A DNA stretch of 64,000 nt, from NCBI RefSeq assembly GCF_007923265.1, contig NZ_VOJA01000003.1, positions 372,001 through 436,000 of the forward strand. The letters are read 5' to 3'. Positions 45,037-53,637 of this stretch are shown in pieces. The notes beneath the pieces are model-generated. The model did no database searches, was not told the origin of the DNA, and saw only the letters and a program-made list of their open reading frames with translations. The translations under genes and the position numbers were made by a program. This DNA comes from Francisella salimarina. GTDB lineage: Bacteria; Pseudomonadota; Gammaproteobacteria; Francisellales; Francisellaceae. Each line of letters begins with the position of its first letter. Positions within the stretch are counted from its first letter, which is position 1.

Positions 45037-46419
45037 ATGCAGAGTGAGAAAAAAATAAATTTTGTAGTCATTCGTGTGGCTATAATAGCAGCACTTGCTG
45101 GGTTACTTTTTGGTATGGATATTGGGTATGTCAATGGTTCATTACATTTTATATCCCAGACATTTGACTTAAGTGTTGCTGAGAGTGGTCATGTATCTAG
45201 CGTATTGTTGCTAGGTGCTGCTTGTGGAGCGTTATGTAGTGGCTTTTTATCAAAGCACTATGGACGTAGAAAAGTTTTATTAATTGCAGCTGCTATATTT
45301 TCTATATTTACAATCGTGGGTATTTTAGCTCCAAATTATGAAGTGTTTATTTCATCAAGATTTGTTTTAGGTATAGCAGTAGGTATAGCTTCATTTATAG
45401 CTCCATTATATTTATCTGAAATCGCTCCAAAAGAGTTTAGGGGAGCGCTTATAGCTTTGTATCAGTTAATGATTACTATTGGCTTATTTTTGGTTTTCCT
45501 GACAAATTCCGCATTAGAAAGTACTGGTTCATGGAGAATAATGTTAGCTGTATTAGCAGTTCCATCTGTGATAATGTTTTTTGGGTGTTTGACGTTACCA
45601 AGAAGCCCAAGGTGGCTAGTATTAAAGGGCAATAATCAAGAAGCTGCGTTAGTCCTTAAAAAGATAAGATCAAGTGAAGCTGAAGCTCTAGAAGAGCATG
45701 AGGAAATTAGACAAACAACTCATACAGGAGTTAGTGTCTTTTCACTACTTAAGAAAAAGTTTTTTATAAAAGTAGTATTACTAGGTATTGCTTTACAGGC
45801 ATTTCAACAGTTTACTGGTATGAATGCTTTTATGTATTATTCAACAGATATTTTCAAACTAGCAGGATTTACTAATCCTTCAACATCAACAATAGTAATT
45901 GGTTTACTGAATATGTTGACTACGTTCTTAGCTATTAAGTATGTTGATAAGTTTGGACGTAAACCTATTTTATACTTTGGATTAAGTTTACTTATTACAT
46001 CATGTCTTGTAGTAGGATTTATATTTAAAGCTCACTTTGAATATGGCCAACCAATGGTTTTATCTCAAACACTACAATGGACTGCTCTAATTTTCTGTTT
46101 ATTATTCATTTTTGGGTTTGCTATATCTATGGGTCCTGTAATTTGGATTTTATGTTCAGAGATTCAGCCTATCGAAGGTAGAGACTTCGGTGTTACAGCT
46201 TCAACTATGAGTAACTGGATTTGTAATGCTATTATTGGTAACTTTGCATTAACTTGGCTGACATTTCATCCAGATAGTACATTCTTTGGATTTGCTATAT
46301 CTTGTATAATTTGCGTTTTATTTGTGAAGTTTTTTGTACCAGAGACAAAAGATGTATCTCTAGAGGAAATTGAAAATAATCTAAGAGCTGGCAAACGTCT
46401 AGCTAAAATTGGTAATTAA
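45037..46419 (+). CDS. galP1: Sugar porter (GalP-type MFS), copy 1
   Basis: 460-aa, twelve-helix sugar:H+ symporter. Typical sequences: ALAGLLFGMDIGYVNGSL in helix 1, FLSKHYGRRKVLL (MFS motif A), RFVLGIAVGIASFIAPLYLSE, the PRSPRWL sugar-porter motif, and FVPETKDVSLEEIE at the C-terminus. Galactose uptake is inferred from the adjacent galT-galK. The ribosome site AGGA is 9 bases before ATG. A second, related porter follows after 35 bp in the same direction. Confidence 0.92.
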   Translation: MQSEKKINFVVIRVAIIAALAGLLFGMDIGYVNGSLHFISQTFDLSVAESGHVSSVLLLGAACGALCSGFLSKHYGRRKVLLIAAAIFSIFTIVGILAPNYEVFISSRFVLGIAVGIASFIAPLYLSEIAPKEFRGALIALYQLMITIGLFLVFLTNSALESTGSWRIMLAVLAVPSVIMFFGCLTLPRSPRWLVLKGNNQEAALVLKKIRSSEAEALEEHEEIRQTTHTGVSVFSLLKKKFFIKVVLLGIALQAFQQFTGMNAFMYYSTDIFKLAGFTNPSTSTIVIGLLNMLTTFLAIKYVDKFGRKPILYFGLSLLITSCLVVGFIFKAHFEYGQPMVLSQTLQWTALIFCLLFIFGFAISMGPVIWILCSEIQPIEGRDFGVTASTMSNWICNAIIGNFALTWLTFHPDSTFFGFAISCIICVLFVKFFVPETKDVSLEEIENNLRAGKRLAKIGN

Positions 46420-46454
46420 TTTGTTAATTATTGAGTAACTAGTGAGGTTAAAGT

Positions 46455-47849
46455 ATGGATGCTCATCAAGAATATAGAAAAATAGTTTATCTGATAGCGG
46501 CAATAGCGGCATTAGGCGGGTTGCTATTCGGTTTAGATCAGGGGTTTATTGGTAATGCTGGTGACACTCTCAATAAGCTTTATGGTTTAGACCCAAATGC
46601 TGCTGGTAGCTTCAATGCTATATTAGCAACAGGAGGTATTTTAGGTACTATTTGTAGTGGCTTTTTTACTAGATTCTTTGGTAGAAAAAATACATTAATG
46701 ATTGCTGGATTTGCTTTCCTAGTAGGTGCTTTAATTTCATCTTTTTTGCCACCTATTAATATATTAACTTCATGTAGATTTTTACTCGGTTTTGGAGTTG
46801 GTTTGGCATCATTTGCTACTCCATTATACCTTGCTGAAACAGCACCGACTAAGATTAGAGGAGCAATTTCAACACTATTTCAGCTAATGATAACTTTTGG
46901 TATATTTTTGATTTCTCTGACCAATATTATTATTGTGATGTGGTTGGGGCATCAAGAAATTTCATTAACTATGATGTTTAGTGTTATTACGCTCTTCGCA
47001 TTTTTAATGTTTGTTGGGTGTTTTTTCTTACCTAAAAGTCCAAGATGGTTATTATCAAAAGGTAGAGACAGTGAAGCTCATAAGGTTCTTTCAAGATTAA
47101 GGGCTGCTCATGAAATTGATAAAGAAATTGCTGAAACCAAAAAAGTTCTTAATACAGATCATGGTTCAGTTGTAGAGAGTTTAACCAAAAAATATTTCTG
47201 GAAAATATTAATCGTTGGTGTAATTATTCAAATGTTCCAACAATTGGTTGGTATTAATATGATGATTTATTATGCACCTCATTTTTTATCTGATGTTGGA
47301 CTTAATGTATTAGTAGCAGCTCTTGCCGTGTATTTGGTTAACTTCTTATCTACATTCCCAGCTATAAGATGGGTCGAAAAATGGGGAAGAAAGAGGTTGT
47401 TAACAGTCGGTGCTATTGTGATGATGTCTTCATTGATAGTGTCTGCTATATGTTTTTACTTCATCAAGCATACTCAAGATCCAGCTGATTTTATCAAATA
47501 TGTATTGCTTATATCTTGTTTGGTATATATTTTTGGTTTTGCTTGCTCATGGGGACCGGTTGCATGGACCCTTTGTTCTGAGATTTTCCCTATTAAAACT
47601 AGAGAGATAGGTATGACAGTTACAACAGTTGTTAACTGGACATTTGCAGGATTTGTGATTGCAAATTCAAATGTTATTATGACAAAAGTAGCATTTGGTG
47701 ATGTTATCATATTCCTAGTTTATGCAGCATTTTGTTTAGCAGCTATATTTTTCTTAAAAATGTTTGTACCGGAAACTAAGGGCACTAGTTTGGAAAAAAT
47801 TGAAAATAATCTTATTTCAGGTAAAAAACTTCGTGACTTAGGTCATTAG
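46455..47849 (+). CDS. galP2: Sugar porter (GalP-type MFS), copy 2
   Basis: 464 aa; a clear paralogue of galP1 with the same layout: GGLLFGLDQGFIGNAG in helix 1, RFFGRKNTLMIAG, FGVGLASFATPLYLAETAP, PKSPRWLLSKGRD, and FVPETKGTSLEKIENNLISG at the end. The two C-termini are nearly parallel in wording (galP1 ends EIENNLRAGKRLAKIGN). The N-terminal helices differ more, so the copies may differ in sugar range or affinity. GTGAGG precedes the ATG. It is 35 bp after galP1; probably one operon. Confidence 0.9.
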   Translation: MDAHQEYRKIVYLIAAIAALGGLLFGLDQGFIGNAGDTLNKLYGLDPNAAGSFNAILATGGILGTICSGFFTRFFGRKNTLMIAGFAFLVGALISSFLPPINILTSCRFLLGFGVGLASFATPLYLAETAPTKIRGAISTLFQLMITFGIFLISLTNIIIVMWLGHQEISLTMMFSVITLFAFLMFVGCFFLPKSPRWLLSKGRDSEAHKVLSRLRAAHEIDKEIAETKKVLNTDHGSVVESLTKKYFWKILIVGVIIQMFQQLVGINMMIYYAPHFLSDVGLNVLVAALAVYLVNFLSTFPAIRWVEKWGRKRLLTVGAIVMMSSLIVSAICFYFIKHTQDPADFIKYVLLISCLVYIFGFACSWGPVAWTLCSEIFPIKTREIGMTVTTVVNWTFAGFVIANSNVIMTKVAFGDVIIFLVYAAFCLAAIFFLKMFVPETKGTSLEKIENNLISGKKLRDLGH

Positions 47850-47943
47850 TCGCTTCTTAATAAAGTTGTATATTTCTACCAAATAATGTATCCTAAGCTT
47901 TGTAATTACTAATAGTTAAATCAAAAAATAAGGAACTATAATT

Positions 47944-48222
47944 ATGAAAGCTTCAGCTAGACATTTACTAGTACAATCAGAGTCTGAGTGTCAACAAATT
48001 AAAAAAGATATATCTGAAGGTAAAATAACTTTTGAAGAAGCAGCTAAAAAACATTCTTTATGTCCATCAGGAGCTAGAGGTGGTGATTTAGGTACTTTCT
48101 CTCAAGGTCAAATGGTTCCTGAGTTCGATAAAGTTGTATTCAACGATGAACTTCACAAAGTTCACGGTCCTGTTCAAACTCAATTTGGTTATCATTTATT
48201 AGAAGTTACATCTCGCGGATAA
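47944..48222 (+). CDS. ppiC: Parvulin-type peptidyl-prolyl isomerase
   Basis: 92-aa single-domain parvulin with no signal peptide, so cytoplasmic. ASARHLLVQSESECQQI, FEEAAKKHSLCPSGARGGDLG, the FSQGQMVPEFDKVVF stretch and the closing VQTQFGYHLLEV are the PpiC signature. Same size as E. coli PpiC (93 aa). Starts with AAGGA upstream of ATG 47944. Confidence 0.96.
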   Translation: MKASARHLLVQSESECQQIKKDISEGKITFEEAAKKHSLCPSGARGGDLGTFSQGQMVPEFDKVVFNDELHKVHGPVQTQFGYHLLEVTSRG

Positions 48223-48287
48223 TTTTAAATTTCTCAAAATTTTCAAATTATTAAATAAATTTCTCATATAAAAATTTACGGACAAAA

Positions 48288-50006
48288 ATGAATTCTGAAA
48301 CTAAAAAAGATTTTAGTCAGCTTGGGCTGAATCAAGATATTATAGACACTGTTATAAAATTAGGATACGAAAACCCAACACCTATTCAACAGTATGCTAT
48401 TCCATATATCTTATCGGGTAGAGATGTGCTTGGTCAAGCACAAACGGGTACAGGTAAAACAGCAGCTTTTGCATTACCTTTAATAAACAATATGGATATG
48501 GAATCTCGAGATAGAGCTCCTCAAGTATTAGTACTTGCTCCAACAAGAGAACTAGCAATACAAGTAGCAGAACAGTTTGAGGCTTTTGCTAAAAATATAC
48601 CAAACCTAGATGTTACATGTATCTACGGTGGTCAAGAATATGGTTCTCAGATAAGAGCACTTAAGCAAGGAGTAAAAGTTGTAGTTGGTACTACTGGTCG
48701 TGTGATGGATCATATCGAAAAAGGTACATTACAACTAGATAATTTAAGAGCATTAGTATTAGATGAAGCAGATGAAATGCTCAGAATGGGCTTTATTGAT
48801 GATGTTCGATACGTTCTAAGTCATGTATCAGATGAGTGTCAGAGATTGCTTTTCTCAGCGACTATTCCTACTGATATAGCAGATATTATCCAAGAATATC
48901 TTAGAAATCCTTGCAAGATTCAAGTAAAAGCAAAAACAAAAACAGCAAATACTGTGACGCAGAAGTTTATGGTTATTAAAGGCTTTAGAAAGATAGATGC
49001 TTTAGATAGATTGCTTGAAGTTGAAGAAACTGACGGAGTTATTATATTTGTCAAAACTAAAACAAGTACCATAGAGGTAGCTGATAATCTAAAAGCTCTT
49101 GGTTATAAAGTGGCTGCTATTAATGGGGATATGCAACAATCTCAGCGTGAGTATATAGTTGATCAATTCAGAAGTGCTAAATCTGATATCTTAGTAGCTA
49201 CAGATGTGGTTGCCAGAGGTATAGACCTTGAGCGTATTAGTCATGTAATTAATTATGATATGCCAAATGATACAGATACATATGTACATAGAATTGGTCG
49301 TACAGGTAGAGCAGGTCGTGAAGGTACATCTATCTCTCTAGTTCCACTAAAAGAAATGAGATTTTTGCGTACTTTAGAGAGATTTACAGGCTCTCCGATG
49401 CAAGAAGTATTTATGCCAAGTGCCAAAGATTTAGCACAAAGTAGAATCGATCACTTCAAAACTAGAGTCGCTTCAGCATTAGATAAAAACAAGTCTTTGG
49501 ATAAATACAAAGAAATTATCACGGGTATTCGCGATGAATTAGAGTTAGATTCAGATGAACTTCTAGCAGTACTTACTTTATTAGCGCAAGGTAAGAAGTC
49601 GTTTTTCCCAAGAGAAATTCAAGCTAGAGATGACAGATCTCAAAGAGATAGGAATTCTAGAAATAATCCTAGAGATGGTCGTAGAAATGATAGATTTGAG
49701 CGTAGAGGTGAGCGCGGTGATAGAAATAACCGTTTTGAAAGATCAGATAGAAAACCTCGTAGAGCTGTAAATATTGATTTGACGACATATAAACTTGAAG
49801 TTGGTCGCGATAATGATGTTCAGCCTAGAAATATTGTTGGTGCAATAGCTAATGAGGGAAATATTGATAGTAAGCATATTTGTAACATTTCTATTCAAAA
49901 AGATCATACATTAGTAGATCTTCCAGCTAACTTATCTCCAAAAGTTATCAGTCATCTCAGAAAAGTTTGGGTTGCGGGTAAAAAGTTAAATCTTATAGCT
50001 CAGTAA
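48288..50006 (+). CDS. deaD: DEAD-box RNA helicase (DeaD/CsdA type)
   Basis: 572-aa ATP-dependent RNA helicase. Q motif (GYENPTPIQQYAIP), Walker A AQTGTGKTAAFAL, DEAD box LDEADEMLRMGF, SAT motif FSATIP, and motif VI HRIGRTGRAGREG are intact. A C-terminal dimerisation/RNA-binding region follows: an Arg/Asn/Asp-rich stretch (about 445-500, e.g. RDRNSRNNPRDGRRNDRFER) and a DbpA-like domain (VGAIANEGNIDSKHICNI). DeaD helps ribosome assembly and mRNA decay in the cold. Slightly shorter than E. coli DeaD (629 aa), mostly in the tail. Confidence 0.93.
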   Translation: MNSETKKDFSQLGLNQDIIDTVIKLGYENPTPIQQYAIPYILSGRDVLGQAQTGTGKTAAFALPLINNMDMESRDRAPQVLVLAPTRELAIQVAEQFEAFAKNIPNLDVTCIYGGQEYGSQIRALKQGVKVVVGTTGRVMDHIEKGTLQLDNLRALVLDEADEMLRMGFIDDVRYVLSHVSDECQRLLFSATIPTDIADIIQEYLRNPCKIQVKAKTKTANTVTQKFMVIKGFRKIDALDRLLEVEETDGVIIFVKTKTSTIEVADNLKALGYKVAAINGDMQQSQREYIVDQFRSAKSDILVATDVVARGIDLERISHVINYDMPNDTDTYVHRIGRTGRAGREGTSISLVPLKEMRFLRTLERFTGSPMQEVFMPSAKDLAQSRIDHFKTRVASALDKNKSLDKYKEIITGIRDELELDSDELLAVLTLLAQGKKSFFPREIQARDDRSQRDRNSRNNPRDGRRNDRFERRGERGDRNNRFERSDRKPRRAVNIDLTTYKLEVGRDNDVQPRNIVGAIANEGNIDSKHICNISIQKDHTLVDLPANLSPKVISHLRKVWVAGKKLNLIAQ

Positions 50007-50020
50007 AAAACTTTCTACTT

Positions 50021-50461
50021 TTATTTATTATTTTTTAATCTGTATATCTTAATTCCATCTTTTATGTTTAGGATCATTAATATTATATTTATTAGTCCTG
50101 CTAATAGTTCAATTATTTGTATTATATAAAAAGTTTGATTGAAAAACATTCTAGATGCTAGATAGTTTAGGACTATAGCAGAAGGTATAAGTATAAATAT
50201 TCCATTAAATGTAATAAGAATCATTCTTTTCTTTTTTTTAGTTACGATACCTTTTTTTGATTTTGTCATTATAGACCCACTTATGCCAGTTGCTACAATA
50301 AAGGGTATTAAAATAAACAAACCTGGAAATAATATAAGTTTTTTTACTATTGCTATATTTTCATAATTACCTAATACCTCACTAACTACAGTAGCAGAGA
50401 AGAACAAAGTGATACAAAAAGTAGCCATAAGTGCAGAAAGTTTATGTATTATAATTTTCAT
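50021..50461 (-). CDS. Small inner-membrane protein, unknown, divergent from MarR
   Basis: 146 aa with four hydrophobic segments (about residues 8-27, 40-62, 84-106, 114-135) and a very basic cytoplasmic loop (TKSKKGIVTKKKKRMIL). I recognise no transporter motif. It is divergent from the MarR-family gene with 86 bp between the starts, and converges on deaD after 14 bp. Small membrane proteins paired with MarR regulators are often stress- or drug-related, but this is context only. Confidence 0.7.
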   Translation of the reverse strand: MKIIIHKLSALMATFCITLFFSATVVSEVLGNYENIAIVKKLILFPGLFILIPFIVATGISGSIMTKSKKGIVTKKKKRMILITFNGIFILIPSAIVLNYLASRMFFNQTFYIIQIIELLAGLINIILMILNIKDGIKIYRLKNNK

Positions 50462-50507
50462 GATATGTAAGTTAGATTAAAGTATTATATAGATTTGATG
50501 CTATATT

Positions 50508-50535
50508 ACATTTTTTAAAATGTCAACATGTTGTC
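50508..50535. promoter_or_regulatory. Two overlapping inverted repeats between membrane protein and marR: candidate operator
   Basis: ACATTTTTTAAAATGT (50508-50523) is a perfect 7-bp inverted repeat with a 2-bp centre. It runs directly into GTCAACATGTTGTC (50522-50535), whose core CAACATGTTG (50524-50533) is a perfect palindrome. The second lies 12 bp before the marR start at 50548 and about 60 bp before the divergent start at 50461. MarR proteins bind imperfect palindromes of about this size, so one or both are good operator candidates. Confidence 0.5.
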
Positions 50536-50547
50536 GGATTTGGAGTT

Positions 50548-50979
50548 ATGAAAAAAGAAATAATATTTACTAACCTCGTACTAGAAACATTTAAAGCTAG
50601 TGGAATACTAAATATACAGGGTGATAATTTAACAAAAGAGTTTGGACTTACATCTTCTAGATGGAAAATATTAGGAGCAATTAAACTATCTAAAGCTCCT
50701 ATGACGATAGTAGATATATCTAGTTATATGGGACAAAGTCGTCAGGCTGTACAAAGAATAGTAAAGACAATGATTAACGAAGGTTTAGTGAAGCAAGTAG
50801 ATAATCCAAGGCACAAACAATCTAAATATATAGAGCTAACAAAAAAAGCTAATGATATATATGAGCCCTTAGATGAAAAGCAGTCAAAATGGGCTAAAGA
50901 AAGTTCTAGCTATTTTAATGAGTCAGATTTGTGTATTGCTTTAAATGTTTTGAATCATATAAATAAACTATATTCATAG
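50548..50979 (+). CDS. MarR-family transcriptional regulator
   Basis: 143 aa winged helix-turn-helix protein. The recognition region reads MTIVDISSYMGQSRQAVQRI followed by VKTMINEGLVKQVDNPRHKQSKYIELT, the family's wing. Alpha helices at both ends would make the dimer interface. Ligand unknown. TTTGGAG is 4 bases before the ATG. Probably controls itself and the divergent membrane protein through the inverted repeats at 50508-50535. Confidence 0.9.
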   Translation: MKKEIIFTNLVLETFKASGILNIQGDNLTKEFGLTSSRWKILGAIKLSKAPMTIVDISSYMGQSRQAVQRIVKTMINEGLVKQVDNPRHKQSKYIELTKKANDIYEPLDEKQSKWAKESSSYFNESDLCIALNVLNHINKLYS

Positions 50980-51144
50980 TTGAATTTATAAAATTTAATA
51001 GATAAAGGAAATAGAAAATTTTGTAAAGCTGCCGGTACTGATTTCTTATATTCTCAAATAAATAATTTCTTGTGTATTATTCTATTTACTGATCTAAAGT
51101 TGTATAATTCATCGGACTATCTATACAATAATTTTTTTCTATAA

Positions 51145-51717
51145 ATGAGTAACTATATTTTTATAGTTTCTGCGCCTTCTGGTGCTGGCAAAAGCTCCTT
51201 ATTAAAAGCTTTTTTAGAAACTGAAATAGGCAAAGAAAATTTTGCTGTTGCAACATCACATACAACTAGAGATCCTCGAGTGGGTGAAACTAATGGTAAA
51301 GAGTATCATTTTGTTTCAATTATAGAGTTTGAAAAGATGCTAGACGCTAATGGCTTTATTGAATATGCCAAAGTTTTCAAAAATTACTATGGCACATCTA
51401 AATCTGAAATAGATAAGTTGCTTGCGCAAGGTAAAAATATAATACTTGAGATTGATTGGCAAGGTGCCCAACAAACAAGATCTATATATGGAAACAAGGC
51501 AAAGAGTATATTTATTTTACCTCCGTCTATGGATGAGTTGAGAAAGCGTCTAGAAATTAGAAATACAGACTCTAAAGATATTATAGACTATCGAATGAGT
51601 CAAGCAGAGTCTGAAATCTCTCATGCAGGTGAGTACGATTATCAGCTTGTAAATGATGATTTTAGTCAATCATTAGAGCAACTATGTAAATATTTCGAAG
51701 AAAATATCCAAAGCTAA
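51145..51717 (+). CDS. gmk: Guanylate kinase
   Basis: Phosphorylates GMP to GDP with ATP. Walker A SAPSGAGKSSLL, the GMP-binding SHTTRDPRVGETNGKEYHFV, and LEIDWQGAQQ are the family motifs. 190 aa is slightly under the usual 205-207 but complete. The nadA gene follows 19 bp later with a strong ribosome site, so it may be in the same operon. Confidence 0.96.
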   Translation: MSNYIFIVSAPSGAGKSSLLKAFLETEIGKENFAVATSHTTRDPRVGETNGKEYHFVSIIEFEKMLDANGFIEYAKVFKNYYGTSKSEIDKLLAQGKNIILEIDWQGAQQTRSIYGNKAKSIFILPPSMDELRKRLEIRNTDSKDIIDYRMSQAESEISHAGEYDYQLVNDDFSQSLEQLCKYFEENIQS

Positions 51718-51736
51718 TAACTAAGGAGACATTTGG

Positions 51737-52762
51737 ATGTTAAATCAAAAACTTATAAAAGACAAAATATCACAAGCTAGACAAGAGTTACCTAGTTTGA
51801 AAATAAAAGATACTGAAAAGCAACAATATATTCATGAAATACAAGAGCTATTGAAGCAGAATAATGCTTGCTTGGTAGCACATTATTATGTTGATGCAGA
51901 AATACAAGAGTTAGCAGAAAAAACTGGTGGTTTTGTTGGAGATTCGCTTGCTATGGCAAAGTTTGGTCTTGAAAGTGAATGCGATACTCTCGTGGTTGCG
52001 GGTGTTAGATTTATGGGTGATTCTGCTAAGATCCTTAGTCCTGAGAAAAAAATTCTTATGCCAACTTTAGAAGCTGAGTGTTCGCTAGATTTAAGCTGTA
52101 GTAATGATGAGTTTAAAAAGTTTATAGCAGCTAATCCTGATAGGGAGGTTGTTGTATATGTTAATACATCTGCTGAGATTAAAGCACTAGCTGACTGGAC
52201 CGTAACATCATCAAATGCTTTAGAAATATGCTCACATCTGCATAAGCAAGGTAAAAAATTACTTTGGGGACCTGATAGATTTCTTGGGGATTGGATTATA
52301 AAACAAACAGGGGCTAATATGCTACTATATGATGGTAGTTGCATAGTACATGAAGAGTTTAAGGCACAAGCGCTTGATGATCTGATGCTTGAATATCCAG
52401 ATGCTGCAGTTTTGGTACATCCAGAGTCACCTGCTGAGATCATAAAAAGAGCCGATGCAGTAGGATCAACTTCTCAATTAATAGCTGCAAGTAAAGAGAT
52501 GGAAAATGATAAGTTTATCGTAGCAACTGATACAGGTGTGTTTTATAAGATGAAACAGTTATCACCGCATAAACAATTTATTCCAGCACCTACAGCAGGT
52601 CGTGGTGCAACATGTCAATCATGTGCAAAATGTCCATGGATGAAGCTAAATCAACTTAAGAATCTAAAAGATTGTTTGATTAATCAAGATAATGAGATAT
52701 TTGTAGAAGAAACAGTGCGCCAAAAAGCTCTTATTCCTCTAAACAGAATGATAAATTTCTAA
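51737..52762 (+). CDS. nadA: Quinolinate synthase A
   Basis: [4Fe-4S] enzyme that condenses iminoaspartate with dihydroxyacetone phosphate to quinolinate, second step of de novo NAD synthesis. [20 protein letters not shown] opens the catalytic core; [31 protein letters not shown] and the C-terminal [11 protein letters not shown] with its Cys ligand are intact. 341 aa matches bacterial NadA. AAGGAG precedes the ATG. Followed by nadC after 9 bp. Confidence 0.97.
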   Translation: MLNQKLIKDKISQARQELPSLKIKDTEKQQYIHEIQELLKQNNACLVAHYYVDAEIQELAEKTGGFVGDSLAMAKFGLESECDTLVVAGVRFMGDSAKILSPEKKILMPTLEAECSLDLSCSNDEFKKFIAANPDREVVVYVNTSAEIKALADWTVTSSNALEICSHLHKQGKKLLWGPDRFLGDWIIKQTGANMLLYDGSCIVHEEFKAQALDDLMLEYPDAAVLVHPESPAEIIKRADAVGSTSQLIAASKEMENDKFIVATDTGVFYKMKQLSPHKQFIPAPTAGRGATCQSCAKCPWMKLNQLKNLKDCLINQDNEIFVEETVRQKALIPLNRMINF

Positions 52763-52771
52763 GGAAGTATT

Positions 52772-53635
52772 ATGTCTGAAATAATGTTAAATACTAATCA
52801 GATTACTAGTGTTCCAGAGAATGTTATTAAAAAATTAGTATCAGAGTCTTTAGTCGAAGATATTGCAGATGGTGATATTACTGCGCAGCTTGCCGAAGAT
52901 GTAGATACGACAGCATTTTGCATTACACGTGAAGATATGATTTTATGTGGCCAAGAGTTTGCTAATGAAGTTATAAATCAAGTGGATAAAAATATCCAGA
53001 TAATATGGTTTTATGATGATGCAGACAAAATATCTGCTGGTGAGAAGATTTTTGAGCTTAGGGGTAATGCTAGGAGTATTTTAACAGCAGAGAGAGCAAT
53101 GCTTAATTTTATTCAGATGCTCTCCGCTACAGCTACAGCAACAAATAATTTAGTTGAATTAATTGCTGATTATAAGACAAAGCTTCTTGATACGCGTAAA
53201 ACTGTTCCATGTTTTCGTATGGCTCAAAAATATGCTGTTAAATGTGGTGGAGGATTTAATCATCGCATAGGCTTATTTGACGCATATTTGATTAAAGAGA
53301 ATCACATCCGCTCAGCTGGCGGCATTACAAAGGCTGTTTCAAAAGCTGCTCGTTTACAACCTACAAAAACTATAGAAGTTGAAGTGACTAACCTTGATGA
53401 GTTAAATCAAGCGATTCAAGCTGGTGCTAATATCATTATGTTAGATAATTTCTCGATCGAGGATATAAACAAAGCAGTCGAGATTGCTAAAGGTAGAGTA
53501 GCGCTTGAAGTATCAGGTAATATAGATAGTAAGTCTATAGTGAAGATGGCTCAAACGGGTGTGGATTTTATATCTGTTGGGGCAATTACTAAACATATTA
53601 CAGCGATAGATTTATCTATGCAGGTTCAATTATAA
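52772..53635 (+). CDS. nadC: Nicotinate-nucleotide pyrophosphorylase (carboxylating)
   Basis: Quinolinate phosphoribosyltransferase, making nicotinate mononucleotide from quinolinate and PRPP. EDIADGDITAQL at the N-terminus, AERAMLNFIQMLSATAT, LLDTRKTVPCFRMAQKYAV, GGGFNHRIGLFDAYLIKENH and IMLDNFS are the substrate-binding motifs. 287 aa is normal. It lies 9 bp after nadA and 2 bp before nadB, so the three steps are encoded together. Confidence 0.97.
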   Translation: MSEIMLNTNQITSVPENVIKKLVSESLVEDIADGDITAQLAEDVDTTAFCITREDMILCGQEFANEVINQVDKNIQIIWFYDDADKISAGEKIFELRGNARSILTAERAMLNFIQMLSATATATNNLVELIADYKTKLLDTRKTVPCFRMAQKYAVKCGGGFNHRIGLFDAYLIKENHIRSAGGITKAVSKAARLQPTKTIEVEVTNLDELNQAIQAGANIIMLDNFSIEDINKAVEIAKGRVALEVSGNIDSKSIVKMAQTGVDFISVGAITKHITAIDLSMQVQL

Positions 53636-53637
53636 CA

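Noticed and set aside
51886-52443. 185-residue open frame antisense to nadA
   Set aside because: Lies wholly inside a well-supported nadA, has no ribosome site or recognisable domain, and is a frame shadow.
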